Under the pieces are notes generated by a model. It did not search any database. It had not been told where the DNA came from and saw only the letters and a program-made list of their open reading frames with translations. A program made the translations under genes and the position numbers. From Prunus persica (taxonomy: Eukaryota; Streptophyta; Magnoliopsida; Rosales; Rosaceae), in the NCBI RefSeq assembly GCF_000346465.2, contig NC_034010.1:11434558-11498557 (forward strand): 64,000 nt of DNA, read 5' to 3'. Shown here in pieces: positions 40,510 to 51,989 of the stretch. Numbering within the stretch: the first letter of the stretch is position 1; every line of letters begins with the position of its first letter.

Positions 40510-41144
40510 TGTTTGTGAGGTGAAATACCTCTAGGCCGAGCTAGGCTACACCACGGTGTTATTGGTCGAGCTAGGCTAGACCACAGTGTTAGTGGTCGGG
40601 CTGGGCTCGAGCTTGGTCACCATATATTTTTCCACCCTGACCCATGTGGACTTGGGAGTCCATTTGAGCTCAGCCTCGGTGCACATGAGTTTGATTTACG
40701 TGGTGTTCACTCAAAGGACTTCTAATCCCAAAGAAGTTGGGATGTTTCGGAATCACCAAGACGCCAATCTAAATGGAGTCCTAGTTCGAGGAGGATTAGA
40801 TTGTTCAGGAGTCCTAGTTTGAGGAGAGTTGGTTTGCTCTAGAGTCCCACTCCGAGAAGGATTAGGTTGTCTAGGATGATATAAAAAGCTAAGGCCATCC
40901 TCCGTAAAAGGTATGCAATTCTATGCACAAGAACTTATTGTACAACTTTACTCTCAAACACTCGACTGACTTAAGCATTGGAGGATCCTTGGCCGGCACC
41001 ACCCAGGTGTCACCCACTGAAGCTATCTTGTTTTACAGGTTCTGGAGGACGACTTGGTTGATCATGCACACCTAGTCCGAAAGAATTGCCCGACCTCGAT
41101 CTCGAAGAGGTCATCTTCTGTTGAACCAAATTTAGGCATCAACA
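40510..41144 (+). repeat. 3' LTR of element A (635 bp)
   Basis: It begins tgtttgtgagg and ends catcaaca, with a TATA-box-like tataaaaa at about 40880. It carries about 40 bp (cttggtcaccatatattt...) absent from the 5' LTR and the LTR end that the 5' copy has lost. The clear substitutions between LTRs mean the insertion is not recent. Confidence 0.9.
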
Positions 41145-41149
41145 ATTTG

Positions 41150-41823
41150 CAACTTTGAATCCTAATTAACATTTGTTTTTTTTTTTTTTTGGGTATAACA
41201 ATTTATTGTACATTTGAATGCAATAAAACACAAACGTTGCAAAAGGAGAAAAAAAACTTCAAACCATTGCCTTCTCCCCACTAGCTTCCCTCCATCTCCA
41301 TCCCTGTCTCCCAACCCTCCGCCAGAAGCAAATCAGGCTGCAAAGTCAGTGAGGTACATCGTGACGATTTGGCCGTGGCGTTTAGAGGCACCGATGGCAT
41401 ATGTGCCTGCCTATAATGGTGGCCATTTGGCAATGAAATTTTTAATCGTAGAAATTGAAAGAAAAAAATAATAATGTTCGGTTTTTAAAAAAGAAAAAAA
41501 AAACACCATCAAAATAAAAAGTTTAGCGGGGTTCAAGCAGACTCACCCTTCATACATTTCATTGAGTGAATATGAATGATTTAATTCTGCCTCTTCATGC
41601 CAATTCTATAGGTATGCACAACCCAGAAAGGAAGAGAACAAAGAAAGAAAAATAAGAAAACTATAATACAAAGAAAAGAAAGAAAGAAAAAATAGATTCT
41701 CTCTCTCTCTTCATGCATTCCATTGAACACGCATGAAGTGAGAAGCCATGCATGCATGCATGCAATCAATATACAGAGTTTGATAATTATCCCCTCCGGT
41801 AGGCCGCACCACTATCATAATCA
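41150..41823. other. Intergenic stretch, no gene recognised
   Basis: It contains poly(T) and A-rich runs and a (CATG)n run at about 41747. A short + frame at 41214..41471 has no recognisable domain. Confidence 0.45.
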
Positions 41824-42144
41824 CTACGGGTCAGAAGCAATAATAGTATTGCTTTTGTTGGGAGCAAAATTGGAGGGCTGCCTTTGCAAAATCAGCTTGC
41901 GCATTGAATCCATAAGCTTTGTGCTCCTAGGTGTGTGGGGCCCAACACCAACTTCATCTTTACGACCAACGGCCCTGATTCTTTCCCTCTGCAGGCTCTG
42001 CTTGTAGTTGATCTCCTCCTCCTCTTCCTCCTCCTCCTCCTCTATCAACTTGGGTCTTCGAGAAGACTTTTTATCCTGCTGGAGCTTGCACTTCTGAAGC
42101 TTCACGTACTTCTTCATCTTCAACATTTCAATTTCGAAACCCAA
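41824..42144 (-). CDS. Small Glu-rich hypothetical protein
   Basis: A 106-residue single-exon frame starts MGFEIEMLKMKKYVK and has a basic stretch (KSSRRPK), a run of about ten Glu encoded by a GAG/GAA microsatellite, then RIRAVGRKDEVGVGPHTP, LMDSMRKLILQRQPSN and a stop. An AT-rich upstream region has a TATA-like ataaata near 42230 on -. I do not recognise a family. The mixed, non-repetitive C-terminal half and lack of transposon signature make it more gene-like than other short frames here, but it could be chance. Confidence 0.4.
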   Translation of the reverse strand: MGFEIEMLKMKKYVKLQKCKLQQDKKSSRRPKLIEEEEEEEEEEINYKQSLQRERIRAVGRKDEVGVGPHTPRSTKLMDSMRKLILQRQPSNFAPNKSNTIIASDP

Positions 42145-43151
42145 ACCTTCTTTTGCAAATTAAATTATTTTTTTTCCAAAAATATTTTTTTATTTTTGGT
42201 GATTTACAAATTGGATGCATGTTGTGCTTTATTTATGCATTAGCTGGACGCGTTAATAATAACGACGTGTTTGGTTGGGACAGCTAAGTGTGCGCCAAAA
42301 ACAGTATAAAGCTGTTTTTTTAATTACCATTTCAATGAAGCAAAGGCTTATATTAGTTTGCCGTCGTGGTAAACTCATCTTTTTGTTTATGTTTGTTGAA
42401 GTAGGTCAAAGAATTTCTTTGGAATTTTCCTTTTGGGTTCTGTTTGGTCACCCAATTAAACAGAAATATCTTAATTTTGACTGATTTTTTGTTTACTAAC
42501 TAACGTGTTGGGTACGTTGAGTGTGAGAGGAATTAATATATTCATGTGGACACAAAATTGAATGAAAGATGACTTTCTCCACCATACTAGTACTAGATGC
42601 ATGTCAATCCATTTCAAGCCAAGCTTCAACTATCATTAGTTCGATCTCGAGTATTTGTATTTAGTATTAGTGCATTTACACATATTTAAAAAAATAATAA
42701 CTGTTAGATTAATTATATGAATTTTAATAAGTCCACATCATCATAATTGTATTATACTAAAACTCATCATTTACACCTTATTATGTGTAGAGATATTTAT
42801 TAAAAAATCCATTTTAGCATGATACATTATACAAAAACCCATATAGAGTCTGTTTGGAGAGAACAACTCAAAATAGCCACTTGTCATTTTCTAATTGGTT
42901 CTTACAAAATTTTAACGGGCTAAGAACAAAGGACCAGTAAATTGAGGTTACACCCATAAAATTCATTTAAAATCATCTATAGCCCTTCCTTTTATTTTTC
43001 TATTTATAATACCCAATTTTTTCAAATAATACCCGATGACTAGGATCCAACTAAGCAGTTACCTAATATAACTTAGAATATGATTTATTATATTTTTCGG
43101 ATTCTAAAACTACCCCTATTTATAATTTAACATGCTATCTGGGAGGTGTAT
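42145..43151. other. Intergenic AT-rich stretch, no gene recognised
   Basis: Only short frames and no repeat structure I could resolve. It is bounded on the right by the TAA target site of MITE copy 2. Confidence 0.5.
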
Positions 43152-43487
43152 TAAGAGCATCTACAATCATGCTCTCTATTTTTTAGTTAAAATTTAGCTA
43201 AAAACACACAAAAGTTATTTTAGAAGCTCTCTATAAAATATCAACTTCAATCATACTCTCTGGTTTAGGGAGTATGCTAGAATTATATTTTAATTCAACA
43301 TAAATGGTCCATCTATATGAAAAAATATATATATATATATATAAAATGGACAATATTTATTAAAGGTTTAAAAATATTCATTAAATAGGGTAGCCTTAAA
43401 TTATAGGGAGCCACTAAGAGTTCATTCTCTCTCCTCATATTTAGGAGCTCCTAGAGGTCTCCCTATTTTAGGAGATGGATAAGGAGC

Positions 43488-43757
43488 TGTTCACCTGTTT
43501 TGAGTTTATTCCTGAGATGGAAGGGCAAAGTTCCCCACTGCCTTGGAAACCATTGATTGGTCAACAAGTCAGCTTTCTTTGGTGTATAAGCGTGCCACTA
43601 CTAGCAATCAAGATTCTAGCAAACTTCTTTGAAACCGATAACTTGGGCCCCAAGTTACTGATTTCTAAACAAACGATTATGAATTTGGGTGGGGAATATC
43701 TCTCAAGTAAGTTCTTTTTCTTGTCTCAGACTGGTGAGGAGTTCACAATTTATCCCG
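43488..43757 (-). repeat. Truncated 3' LTR of element C
   Basis: It matches 46103..46371 with about a dozen differences; identity stops at tatccc. The remaining 1.36 kb of the LTR and all of pol are missing on this side, consistent with one deletion joining gag to the LTR interior. Confidence 0.88.
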
Positions 43758-45908
43758 GGCATCTTGATTGGAATTTCCTTCTTGGGCTGCTCTGTCATCC
43801 TCCTGCTGCGCTGGGCAGGCCTAAGATAGTCTTTCTGCCTGGATTTATCTCGGGACGAGGTTCCAATCATGTCAAAAACACTCGGAGTGGGCTGATTCTG
43901 TCTGTCAAGGACTACTTCTAACTTAGCTTCACACTTGCACTTGCTGCAGAGCGCTACCCCAGCTGAGATAGTTGCTTTTGGTCTTTCAATAGATTCCCTT
44001 GAGACCATTCTGCCTCTGCTGGAGCTGGCTTCTGTTGTTGGCTTGCTTCTCTTCTGTTCTGGCCAATTTAGGTTGACCATGTTGACTTGTGGTTGGGGAA
44101 AAGGATCTGTTGTGACTGATGAAGGTTTCTCTGCCAGCTTTAGCCTTCCTGATGTTATTCCTTCCTGTATGACATCTTTGAAAACAACACAACTATTGGT
44201 AGAATGGTTCCAAGAGTTGTGCCACCTGTAATACTGCTTGCCCTTGAGCTCTTCTGGCTTGGGCATTCTGTGGGGTGTCTCTATTGCCAGTATAAAATTT
44301 CGTCAAATGAAGCATCCACCTTAGTTAGATCAAAAGAATAAACCTTGTTTTGTGTTGGTTTGTTTGGAACGAACCCTCCTGTGAATGGTGGGGGCTTTTG
44401 ATCCTTTGGAGGTTTTGTAAGGGATTTGCAACTGATGGGATGTTTTAACTTTGCCATTTCTGCCACTGCAATCTCTCTTTCCTCCGAGCCTTCTGCATCT
44501 TTTTCTGACTCTACCTCAATCAGATGTATTGAAGAAGAATGTGACTTGTAATACGTGCCCTTAGAAGAGTTCTTCTTCTGCTGTTCTTCCTTAAGCAGCT
44601 TCTCGTACTTGGATGCTTTATCTGCCAGTTCTGCCAGATCTCCAAACATCATCCCATCAAATCTTTTTCTTAGAGAGATTTTGAGGGCAGCCTGAGCCAT
44701 TTCAATGAAGTGTCTTTCTTCCATAGGGATCCGGCACTTCATTTTGAGCTTTCTGAATCTGGTTATGAAGTCTTGGGCAGGTTCATCTTCATTCTGTTTG
44801 AGGGCAGCAAGGTCACTGATAGTGACTTCTGGCTGAATCCTGTAATAATAGTCATGGAAAACACTTTCCATCTGCTCCCAAGTTTGAACAGAATTAGCTG
44901 GCAGACTGGTGTACCAAGTGAAAGCTTGTCCAGAGAGAGAATTCCCAAAAAGCCTTAACTTCAACAGAGGGTTATTTTCTATGGCTATGCACTGGACAGA
45001 GAACCTGCCTATATGCTCAACCGACGAAGCATGGGGATCCTCTCCGTTGAACAAGGAGAAGTTTGGCACCTTGAAACCTGGAGATAGAGGTATCTGATCA
45101 ATATAAGTTGGATATGGTTTCCTATAGGTTGGCCTTTCTCCTCTTCTGGCTTCAGGCTCCATCATTTCTTTGATCATTCTTTGTAATGCCCCCACGTCAT
45201 GCAAAGCATTGATAAGGTGCAGATTATGTCCCTGTTCTGGCTGGCCGTGATCAACCCTGGGCTCTGCCTTATAGAGTCTGGGCGGAACTTCCTCCCTGTG
45301 TTCTTCCTGCTTTTCTAGATCTGGATAATTCCTCCAGTTTGCCCCCGGCCTGTTCCTGTCATTGTTAACAAAAAGGTTGTTTCCTCATCTACCTCTTCTG
45401 CCCCCTGCAGGTGGAGGGAATGGATTGGGATCCATCCTTCTGGGTCTGTATGGCAATACTACTGGTGGCTCAGGCAGAAGTGCCAAAGGTTGTTCATATG
45501 GGGCCTCAAGTTGTGGAATAGGCTGTGGTTCTGGCTGGTTCTGGATTGGTGCAGGGCCTCCTGGCCGGACTGGGGCCTCATGTCCTTGGACGAGAAGGGC
45601 TTCTCCCCTCTGTCCAGCCTGGATCTCTCCATGCTCTGGTATCCTAGCTATCTGTGCAATGAGAGGGTTTTCCTGGTATGGCCATGCTAATCCTGGTGGA
45701 GGGCCATGAGGAAGATCTAGCTGCTGGACTACAGCATCTGGGTTTAGAATTCTGGCCATGGCAGCCTCACGTCCTTCCTGAACTGCCTGTTAACCTGCCA
45801 TTGCATCATGGCTGTCATATTATTGAGAGTATCCTGGCTCCTTTGTATTGCCATCTCTTGTCAGAATACAGATTCCTGTATGATTCATTCTTCTGGAGCC
45901 GGTCCTGA
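43758..45908 (-). pseudogene. gag of element C
   Basis: On -, a proline/glutamine-rich N-terminal part (45759..45385) ends at a TGA that was probably CGA. The frame resumes (NNDRNRPGANWRNYPD) into the retrotransposon-gag core of 45204..44281: VPNFSLFNGEDPHAS, LFGNSLSGQAFTWYTSLP, WEQMESVFHDYYY and DEPAQDFITRFRKLKMKCR. A zinc-knuckle-like region, YYRWHNSWNHSTNSCVVF, follows at about 44230. The last part at 44266..43758 is open until it crosses into the truncated LTR. The gag core itself is intact, notable for a dead element. Confidence 0.87.
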
Positions 45909-46102
45909 AGCATCTGCTTCTTGTACTGCCGTGGGCTGATTGCCTGGCATCACTTTCTTCTGACTCCAAACCTTCCCTGAGAGCTACCTGGTTTATCTCC
46001 ATGGCGTGGTGCGAGTTCTGGCTAGTGCTTCCAATATTCATAAACTTAAGAAGAATCCTGTCAGAATATGTATACTGAGAAGTCCTACTGGGCGTGCCAA
46101 AT

Positions 46103-47735
46103 TGTTCACCTGTTTTGAGTTTATTCCTGAGATGGAAGGGCAAAGTTCCTCACTGCCTTGGAAACCATTGATTGGTCAACAAGTTAGCTTTCTTTAGTGT
46201 ATGAGCGTGCCACTACTAGCAATCAAGATTCTAGCAGACTTCTTTAAAACCGATAACTTGCGCCCCAAGTTATTGATTTCTAAACAAACGATATGAATTT
46301 GGGTGGGGAATATCTCCCAAGTAAGTTCTTTTTCTTGCCTTAGACTGGTGAGGACTTCACAATTTATCCCAGTATAAAATTGGTAATTCTAGCCAGAATA
46401 ATGAATAATAAAGTGGACTGTTTTTAGACAGAATTGCTCTTTTCAGAGCTACAAAGGAAGAAATCAAATCTAGAAAAGCAAAAAGAAAGCCGGAACTCCA
46501 TTCCTGTATGGATAGAAGCTTCTGATCCGGGCTGGACTGGGTATGTCTGGGCTAGACTGGACTTTTAACAACTTCAACTGCTCAGTTTCAACTGGAGGTC
46601 GATACCAAAGTTCAATTTTGGCAGAGCTTTAATCTACTCCAAGCTTTGGGAGGCTTTTGAGCGGGCAGGACTACAGCTTTTTTGTTTGAAGGGACAGAAG
46701 TGACCGTTCTTAAGAACGTAATGAGCTGGAAATTGCACTGTGAAATTTCTTGAGGTTTTCATATTTGAGAAAACTCAAACTCTGCTTGTCTTGGCTTTTG
46801 CTGAACCAAATTCGTAACGAGAGAGATCTTGTTTTGAATGACTTATTTCTTTAATTCTGAACTTTGGGAATTCTGATCTAAAACTGTTTTTTTCTTGTGG
46901 TTCAAGTGAGCTTTTGGTTGATTTTTTGGTTGTTTGTTTGATTGATGAAAATTGAGTGTCCCCTATTTTGTTCACCCTCTCTAGTATTTATAAGGAAATG
47001 CTTTGGAGTAGGGTTTCATTCTTCTAACAATGGGCGGCAAAGATTTCTCAAAAGATCTTTTTATTTTTAAATGAAAGAAAAAGAAAAGTTTTAATCAACT
47101 CTGGCAGATAAGCTCTCAATAGTCAGTTCTCAAGATCACTTCCCTGTTTTTCCTGAAAGAGAACCTAACCCCTTTTTAATTTCCAACTGCCCCCTTGTGA
47201 GAGCTCAAACCGTGATGGTTAGTTTGATTCTCAGTTTGAACAGCTCCCTGTCTTCCTGCTTATCTCTTTTTGAAAGTATGACCTGTTTATCTTTTGGGAG
47301 AATCACCCTTTTGTTGGAGTACAGGAAAATATCTCTAAAATATTTTATACATAAAATATAAGGGTTTGATCTTCTGATGGCAGAGATTTTTAGAGAGGTC
47401 TTCTCCTAGTTCGCCTGCTTTTGATTAACATACTTTATCAAATTAGTTGAAAATGTTGACTTTTCAAATGTCAGAGAAAAAGAGATTTCACATGGGTCTG
47501 TTTTTATTTTCTCCTTTCTTTAATCATGCTGGGCCTGCTCTGATTTTTCTGGAATCAAACCAAGGGCTGGTTGTTTTTGGATTTCCTGTTTATTTTGCAA
47601 AGTCTGGGTCTGGACCCGTAGTGTTTGGGCGGAGTGTATAATCTTGGCCCAATTCAAGGGAACATTGATGGCTGGTTTAAAAATTGTTATGGGCTTTGTG
47701 ACCTGGGGCTAGGTGTGCCAAATTAAGCCCAAACA
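46103..47735 (-). repeat. Complete 5' LTR of element C (1633 bp)
   Basis: On - it starts TGTTTGGGCTTAATTTGGCA and ends GGTGAACA, with TATA box TATAAATA at 46985..46992. Open frames within it are fortuitous. Confidence 0.88.
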
Positions 47736-47822
47736 GGAGCATGGTTGGAGGTGAGTTTTCTTACTTCCTCCCTAAATTTTATCTAAGGAGGTGGTTTAGG
47801 GAGTCCATTATGGATGCTCTAA

Positions 47823-48552
47823 GCCTTGGTTCCTAAATTTATTGTTTTGATTTCCTCCCAGCAAATTAGCCTGCAATTCAATCCTGTAAATGCATCAGTT
47901 TTGATTATGAATTTAATTTACATAATGGTGTCTAGCATAGGGATAATGATTTGTTGGATTAGTTTTATTTTTCTGAGAAAAGCCCTGATTTTCCTTCACT
48001 TGAGTTCTTGTTGCATCCTGGCTTCCGACGTCGACAAGACTGAGACAAACTATTTCGGCACCGACGACTTAAATCTTGAGTGGTCTGCCCTGCATAACAC
48101 ATGTAATTTATGCATATTTAAAAATATGATTTCTTAGATAGGTAAATTACGATGCATGGAGTCTTACTCGACAAGATCGATGCAAAGTCTTACTAGGAGA
48201 AAGAACAGGTAGGTACCTAATGAGTAATTTACCTAGTGGGGTTTTGATGCAAATGATATATCCATGAAAATACAATTGGTCGTTTGCTGAAATTTGTTTT
48301 GTCACTTGCATAGTGGGTATTTTTTATTTAATTTTTTTTCCAGCAAGAAGTTGGGTTTGTGTTTACTTTTTGCACATCACGTGTTTGACAAAATACCAAC
48401 TGTGTAGATAATGTAGGAGATGTAAAAAGATAGGTTCAAATTAATTTGATACAAATGGATATAGGTAGGTACATAATGCACAACAGGTAAATGATGGGCA
48501 ATGGCCTGTAGGGGTATGCCAATATAAGCGAACCTAATGATTTACCTACTAA
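47823..48552. other. Intergenic stretch, no gene recognised
   Basis: A 103-codon + frame at 47826..48137 ends in a somewhat protein-like stretch (VDKTETNYFGTDDLNLEWSA) that I cannot identify. From 48137 the motif gtaggtaaattac and its reverse begin to appear. Confidence 0.4.
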
Positions 48553-48803
48553 GGTCATCTCCAACCCAAGACGTTAAACTCAAAATATCCCAAATTATAT
48601 TCCAAAATCTCTCTAACCCAAGAAAATGAAGGGGCCAAAATTTGGGAAACCCAAAACTTGGACTCAGATACCAGTTCAAGTATTGTCTGGACCTAAATAC
48701 CAGTCTAAGTATTGTCTGAACCCAAAACTATTCAATGGAGCCCAACTACAACTGGCACAGCCCATGTGCATCAGAAAATAGGCATCATGGGTTGAAGATT
48801 GCC
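48553..48803. mobile_element. 251-bp worn MITE, PIF/Harbinger-type
   Basis: The left end ggtcatctccaacccaag and right end catgggttgaagattgcc are imperfect inverted repeats flanked by TAA (48550..48552 and 48804..48806). There is no coding capacity. Confidence 0.6.
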
Positions 48804-48811
48804 TAATAGGC

Positions 48812-49280
48812 ATCATGTTGAAGTTCTCTTTCTAATTTTGCTGCTACTAATTTTGGAAGTTACTTTTTTTTTTCTTTTCTTTCGTGCACACTAAATATGG
48901 ATATCAAACCAATGACTATTTCCGTGTACAGTTTATTTGCTCTTCGTATTACTTGTTATTTTCTTTTTTCCTTTAGTTGTTTGTTAATTATATGCACCTA
49001 TATACAACCGCTTGGTACTCCATCAACATGTATATAGGTTTTCCTAATGCATTTACCCACTAATATGCATCATGTGAAAGTTCTCTTCTAATTTTGCTGC
49101 TACTAACTTTGGAAGTTCCTTTTTTTTTTTTTTTTTTTTCTTTTGTGTACAATAAATATGCAGATGAAACCAAGGACTATTTTTCGTGTACAGTTATTTG
49201 CTCTTCGCATTAGTTATTTTTTAAATTATATGCACCTATTTACAACCACCGGGTACTGCATGAACATGCATATAGGTTTT
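48812..49280. repeat. Tandem duplication, about 250-bp period
   Basis: The blocks 48812..49048 and 49067..49280 share gttctctt-taattttgctgctacta, gtgtacagt-tatttgctcttcg, ttatatgcacctat and atataggttttcc in order. They differ by many small changes. The duplication lies just upstream of the MULE gene. Confidence 0.8.
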
Positions 49281-49485
49281 CCTTTATTTGTTTTTATGTA
49301 TAGAGATTCTGTTTTTGCAAACTTTTGTATTCCCAGTTGTGATAAATTACAAATCTGTATGCACCACACGAAAATATGTGCTTTTCATCTTCTTTTTTTC
49401 GTAGCGAATGGAGCGTTCTATATTTGGGAGATGCTTTTTTAAGAACAAAATGGTGAAAATTCCTATGTATAGTGAATAAACTTAT

Positions 49486-50860
49486 ATGAGTTTGTGTTCT
49501 GATGTTTGCTCAAGGTTTGATGAGCTAGAGGTTGGAGCTTTTGAGATCACATACCTTGTAGCAGTATCCTCCATGTTTACTGGAGTCCGATTTAGATGTG
49601 CGTGTTATGTATTTGTCATTGTTGAACTAGAAGAAAAATATTGTCACCCTCGTTGTCAAGGAATGTCAGTTGCCTGACGAGGGTAATGATACTGATGATG
49701 TATTTGGATCTTCCACACGTGCTCCGAAGGATAACAATCACACTGATGAGAACGATTACATTGGGAAATATGGTGCACTGCTGACCGTGCATATTTATCT
49801 CACACTTGGAGAAACTATATCAATCATGTGGGCCAGAAATTCATTGGTGGGGTTCATGAGTTAGAGACAAGCTGTGCAAATACGCCATTGAGAAAGGGTT
49901 TAAGGCTATGTACCTAAAAAATGACAAAGAGTGTCCTCCATTTTGGCTGCAACAGCTTCCAAACCATTAATGAAACCGATTGAGATTGTAAAGGATTTCA
50001 AAAAGTATTATGGGTTGGATATTTCTTATCATAGTGCTTGGTATGGTAAGGAATTAGCTAGCAAAGGGGTTCACGGTGATGAGTCAATGTCATACAGACA
50101 CCTAGCTTGGTATGTGGAAGCAGTATTAAGTTCAAATTATGGTTCACATTGTACGTTGGAGTGTGACCCAGAGACATCCCGCTTCAAACGGATTTTTATC
50201 TCCTTCCATGCTTGCATAGAAGTCTTCAAATATTGCAGGCCATTGTTATTTCTGGATGGTACGTTTATCAAGAATAAATATAAAGGTCAATTGCTCACTG
50301 CAACAGGAAAAAACGGTAACCAAGGTAAATGTTAATTTCAATTGTATTAACTTAGTATCTCTTGCCAACTTGATTTATTGATCACCATTTCCACCAATTA
50401 TATAATGCCTATAACATAATTTTTTAAATTAAAATGCTGATATCGTTGACATAATGAAATAGGTATGTATCCTTTAGCCTTTGCAGTCGTTGACTCTGAA
50501 AATGAAGAAAATTGGACGTGGTTTCTCCAAAATCTATCAGAGGTTGTCAATCTCCAAGGAAGAAATATTACATTTATATCTTATCGTAACAAAGGGTTGC
50601 TTGAAGCACTGCCATATGTATTCCCCCATTCACCACATGCCTTTTGTTTCCATCACCTCAAGCACAATATCCTTGCCAAGTACCCATCTTCTTTGGGTAA
50701 GGCATACCACGATTGGATTGTTCAACTTTTTGGTAGGTGTGCATATGCTCCTACATAAGATGCATTTGAAATGCATATGAGGATGTTAAAAGATGAGGGT
50801 GGTGCTATAATTAGAGAGTTCCTAAAAAATCTTCGAAAAGAGAATTGGTCAACTACTTAC
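49486..50860 (+). pseudogene. mudrA-like MULE transposase (broken)
   Basis: The N-terminal part reads CSRFDELEVGAFEITYLV, then, across frameshifts, KFIGGVHEL and DKLCKYAIEKGFKAMYLKND, the MuDR DNA-binding domain pattern. The catalytic MULE domain follows: HSAWYGKELA, RPLLFLDGTFIKNKYKG (first Asp, codon 50255..50257), an intron at about 50327..50462, then YPLAFAVVDSENEENWTWF and FISYRNKGLLEA. In the last motif the usual second Asp of ISDR is Tyr (50582..50584, GAT to TAT). FCFHHLKHNI follows, then a TAA at 50756..50758 and more homologous sequence to about 50860. Frameshifts, stops and the lost Asp make it inactive. Terminal inverted repeats were not resolved. Confidence 0.85.
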
Positions 50861-50869
50861 TATCCTGGT

Positions 50870-51950
50870 AAGATCATGCGTTCATTGTTTTTTTTATAAT
50901 TAAAATAGAATGTATATGTTGTATTGATTAGTATATATGGTTTTGTATTGTTGGTAGGCACATTCAATGTTGTAGGTATATATTGTCTCAAAGGTTGTAG
51001 GTAAACAACCAGTCTGTTGTAGATATGAAATTACCTAGTGAAATCGTGTTTAAATTGGTTTAAATTGTAGGTAAATTACAGTGAAATCGGATACAGGTAT
51101 AGGTACAATTTTAAGGACATTATTAGTTGTCTTCAAATAATAGGTACACAAAAAAAATATGAGTGAGACTTGTCTTTTCGGAATGTTTTATATCGGAGTG
51201 AGACATGTCTTTTTTTGTCTGAATGAGATAATGATTACATTTTAACAACAGTAATAGGTACAAAAAAAATGACATTACCAAATAATTCTCAGGACACAAA
51301 ACGCATATATGATACGGCACTAAACATGATAAATAGATGCATCGAAACAGTATGAAAATACTTATTTTATTTCATAGCTGGTCAGAGAGCTTTTGGCTCG
51401 TAAACTCATAAAGAAAATGATAAAAGCTTAATGTCACATTGTAACAATAGAATAGGTGGACCATACGTATCATAACCTAGAGAGTTTCGATGTCGTGATG
51501 ACATTGGTTCGCATTTTTAAAAAAAAAAAATACATAATTGTTAGATTTGACTTACTACATATCATCTCTCCAACTTTTCCCATAATTAATAAATTTACTA
51601 ATGATTTTCGCACGATATAGTGTTTTTTGTAAACTGAGGCACCATGTTTCGACCTTTTGAGATTGTCCGCATAAAGTACATCACAATGACCCCACAATCA
51701 ACGTAAAACACCAAAAAAGAAAATAAGGTAATATCAAATCCCATTTGCGGAAAAATATCACAGGATTTGGTTCTTCATACTGATCGCAATGTGTTAAGCA
51801 CCTAAGTAAATAATGGCATGCCTGATATAAACATAATTTGTTTCCACATACTACATAAAAAAGACAATAGCAAACTCGAAAAATGGCATGCCTTAATTTT
51901 ATTTAATAAATACTTACGAGTCATCCAATTGTTGTGGGCAGGTAGTCGAT
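50870..51950. other. MULE interior, noncoding, with scattered gtaggtaaattac motifs
   Basis: Copies or near copies of taggtaaatta / taatttaccta occur near 48137, 48229, 51000, 51040, 51067, 52840, 52860, 52908 and 52925. They lie around the two MULE genes and not elsewhere in the window, so they look like an element-specific motif. Confidence 0.5.
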
Positions 51951-51989
51951 GGTCATAATGGATAATTAGAATCGGTAGACTTCAACCAT

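Larger units (their letters stand above)
27267..41144 (+). mobile_element. 13.9-kb Ty3/Gypsy LTR retrotransposon, Tat lineage (element A)
   Basis: It starts TGTTTGTGAGGT at 27267 and ends CATCAACA at 41144, with an exact 5-bp duplication atttg at 27262..27266 and 41145..41149. Order on +: partial 5' LTR, primer-binding region (tttggcgcgtttgtggg), gag, protease, RT, RNase H, a second RNase H, integrase, two tandem arrays, an antisense ORF, a nested MULE, a purine-rich tract (about 40495) and the 3' LTR. Two RNase H domains and extra sequence between integrase and the 3' LTR are established marks of the Tat clade. Every protein domain carries stops, frameshifts or active-site changes, so it is inactive. 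Confidence 0.93.
43488..47735 (-). mobile_element. 4.2-kb gag-only LTR retrotransposon (element C) inserted in the MITE
   Basis: The element begins TGTTCACC and ends CCAAACA, flanked by the exact 5-bp duplication ggagc (43483..43487 and 47736..47740). It is oriented on -. The 5' LTR at the right is complete (46103..47735, 1633 bp); the 3' LTR at the left is only about 270 bp (43488..43757) and runs directly into gag. Pol is absent. Next to the 5' LTR on - is atttggcacgcccagta, a TTTGGC-type primer-binding site. This is either a deletion derivative of a larger Gypsy-like element or a gag-only non-autonomous type. Confidence 0.9.
43155..47819. mobile_element. PIF/Harbinger-type MITE, copy 2, split by an LTR element
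   Basis: The left half 43155..43487 begins GAGCATCTACAATC and the right half 47736..47819 ends ccattatggatgctc. TAA flanks both outer ends (43152..43154 and 47820..47822). Joined across the insertion, the halves align with copy 1 at 24527..24932. The break falls in the phrase ggagc|atggttggag. Confidence 0.9.
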
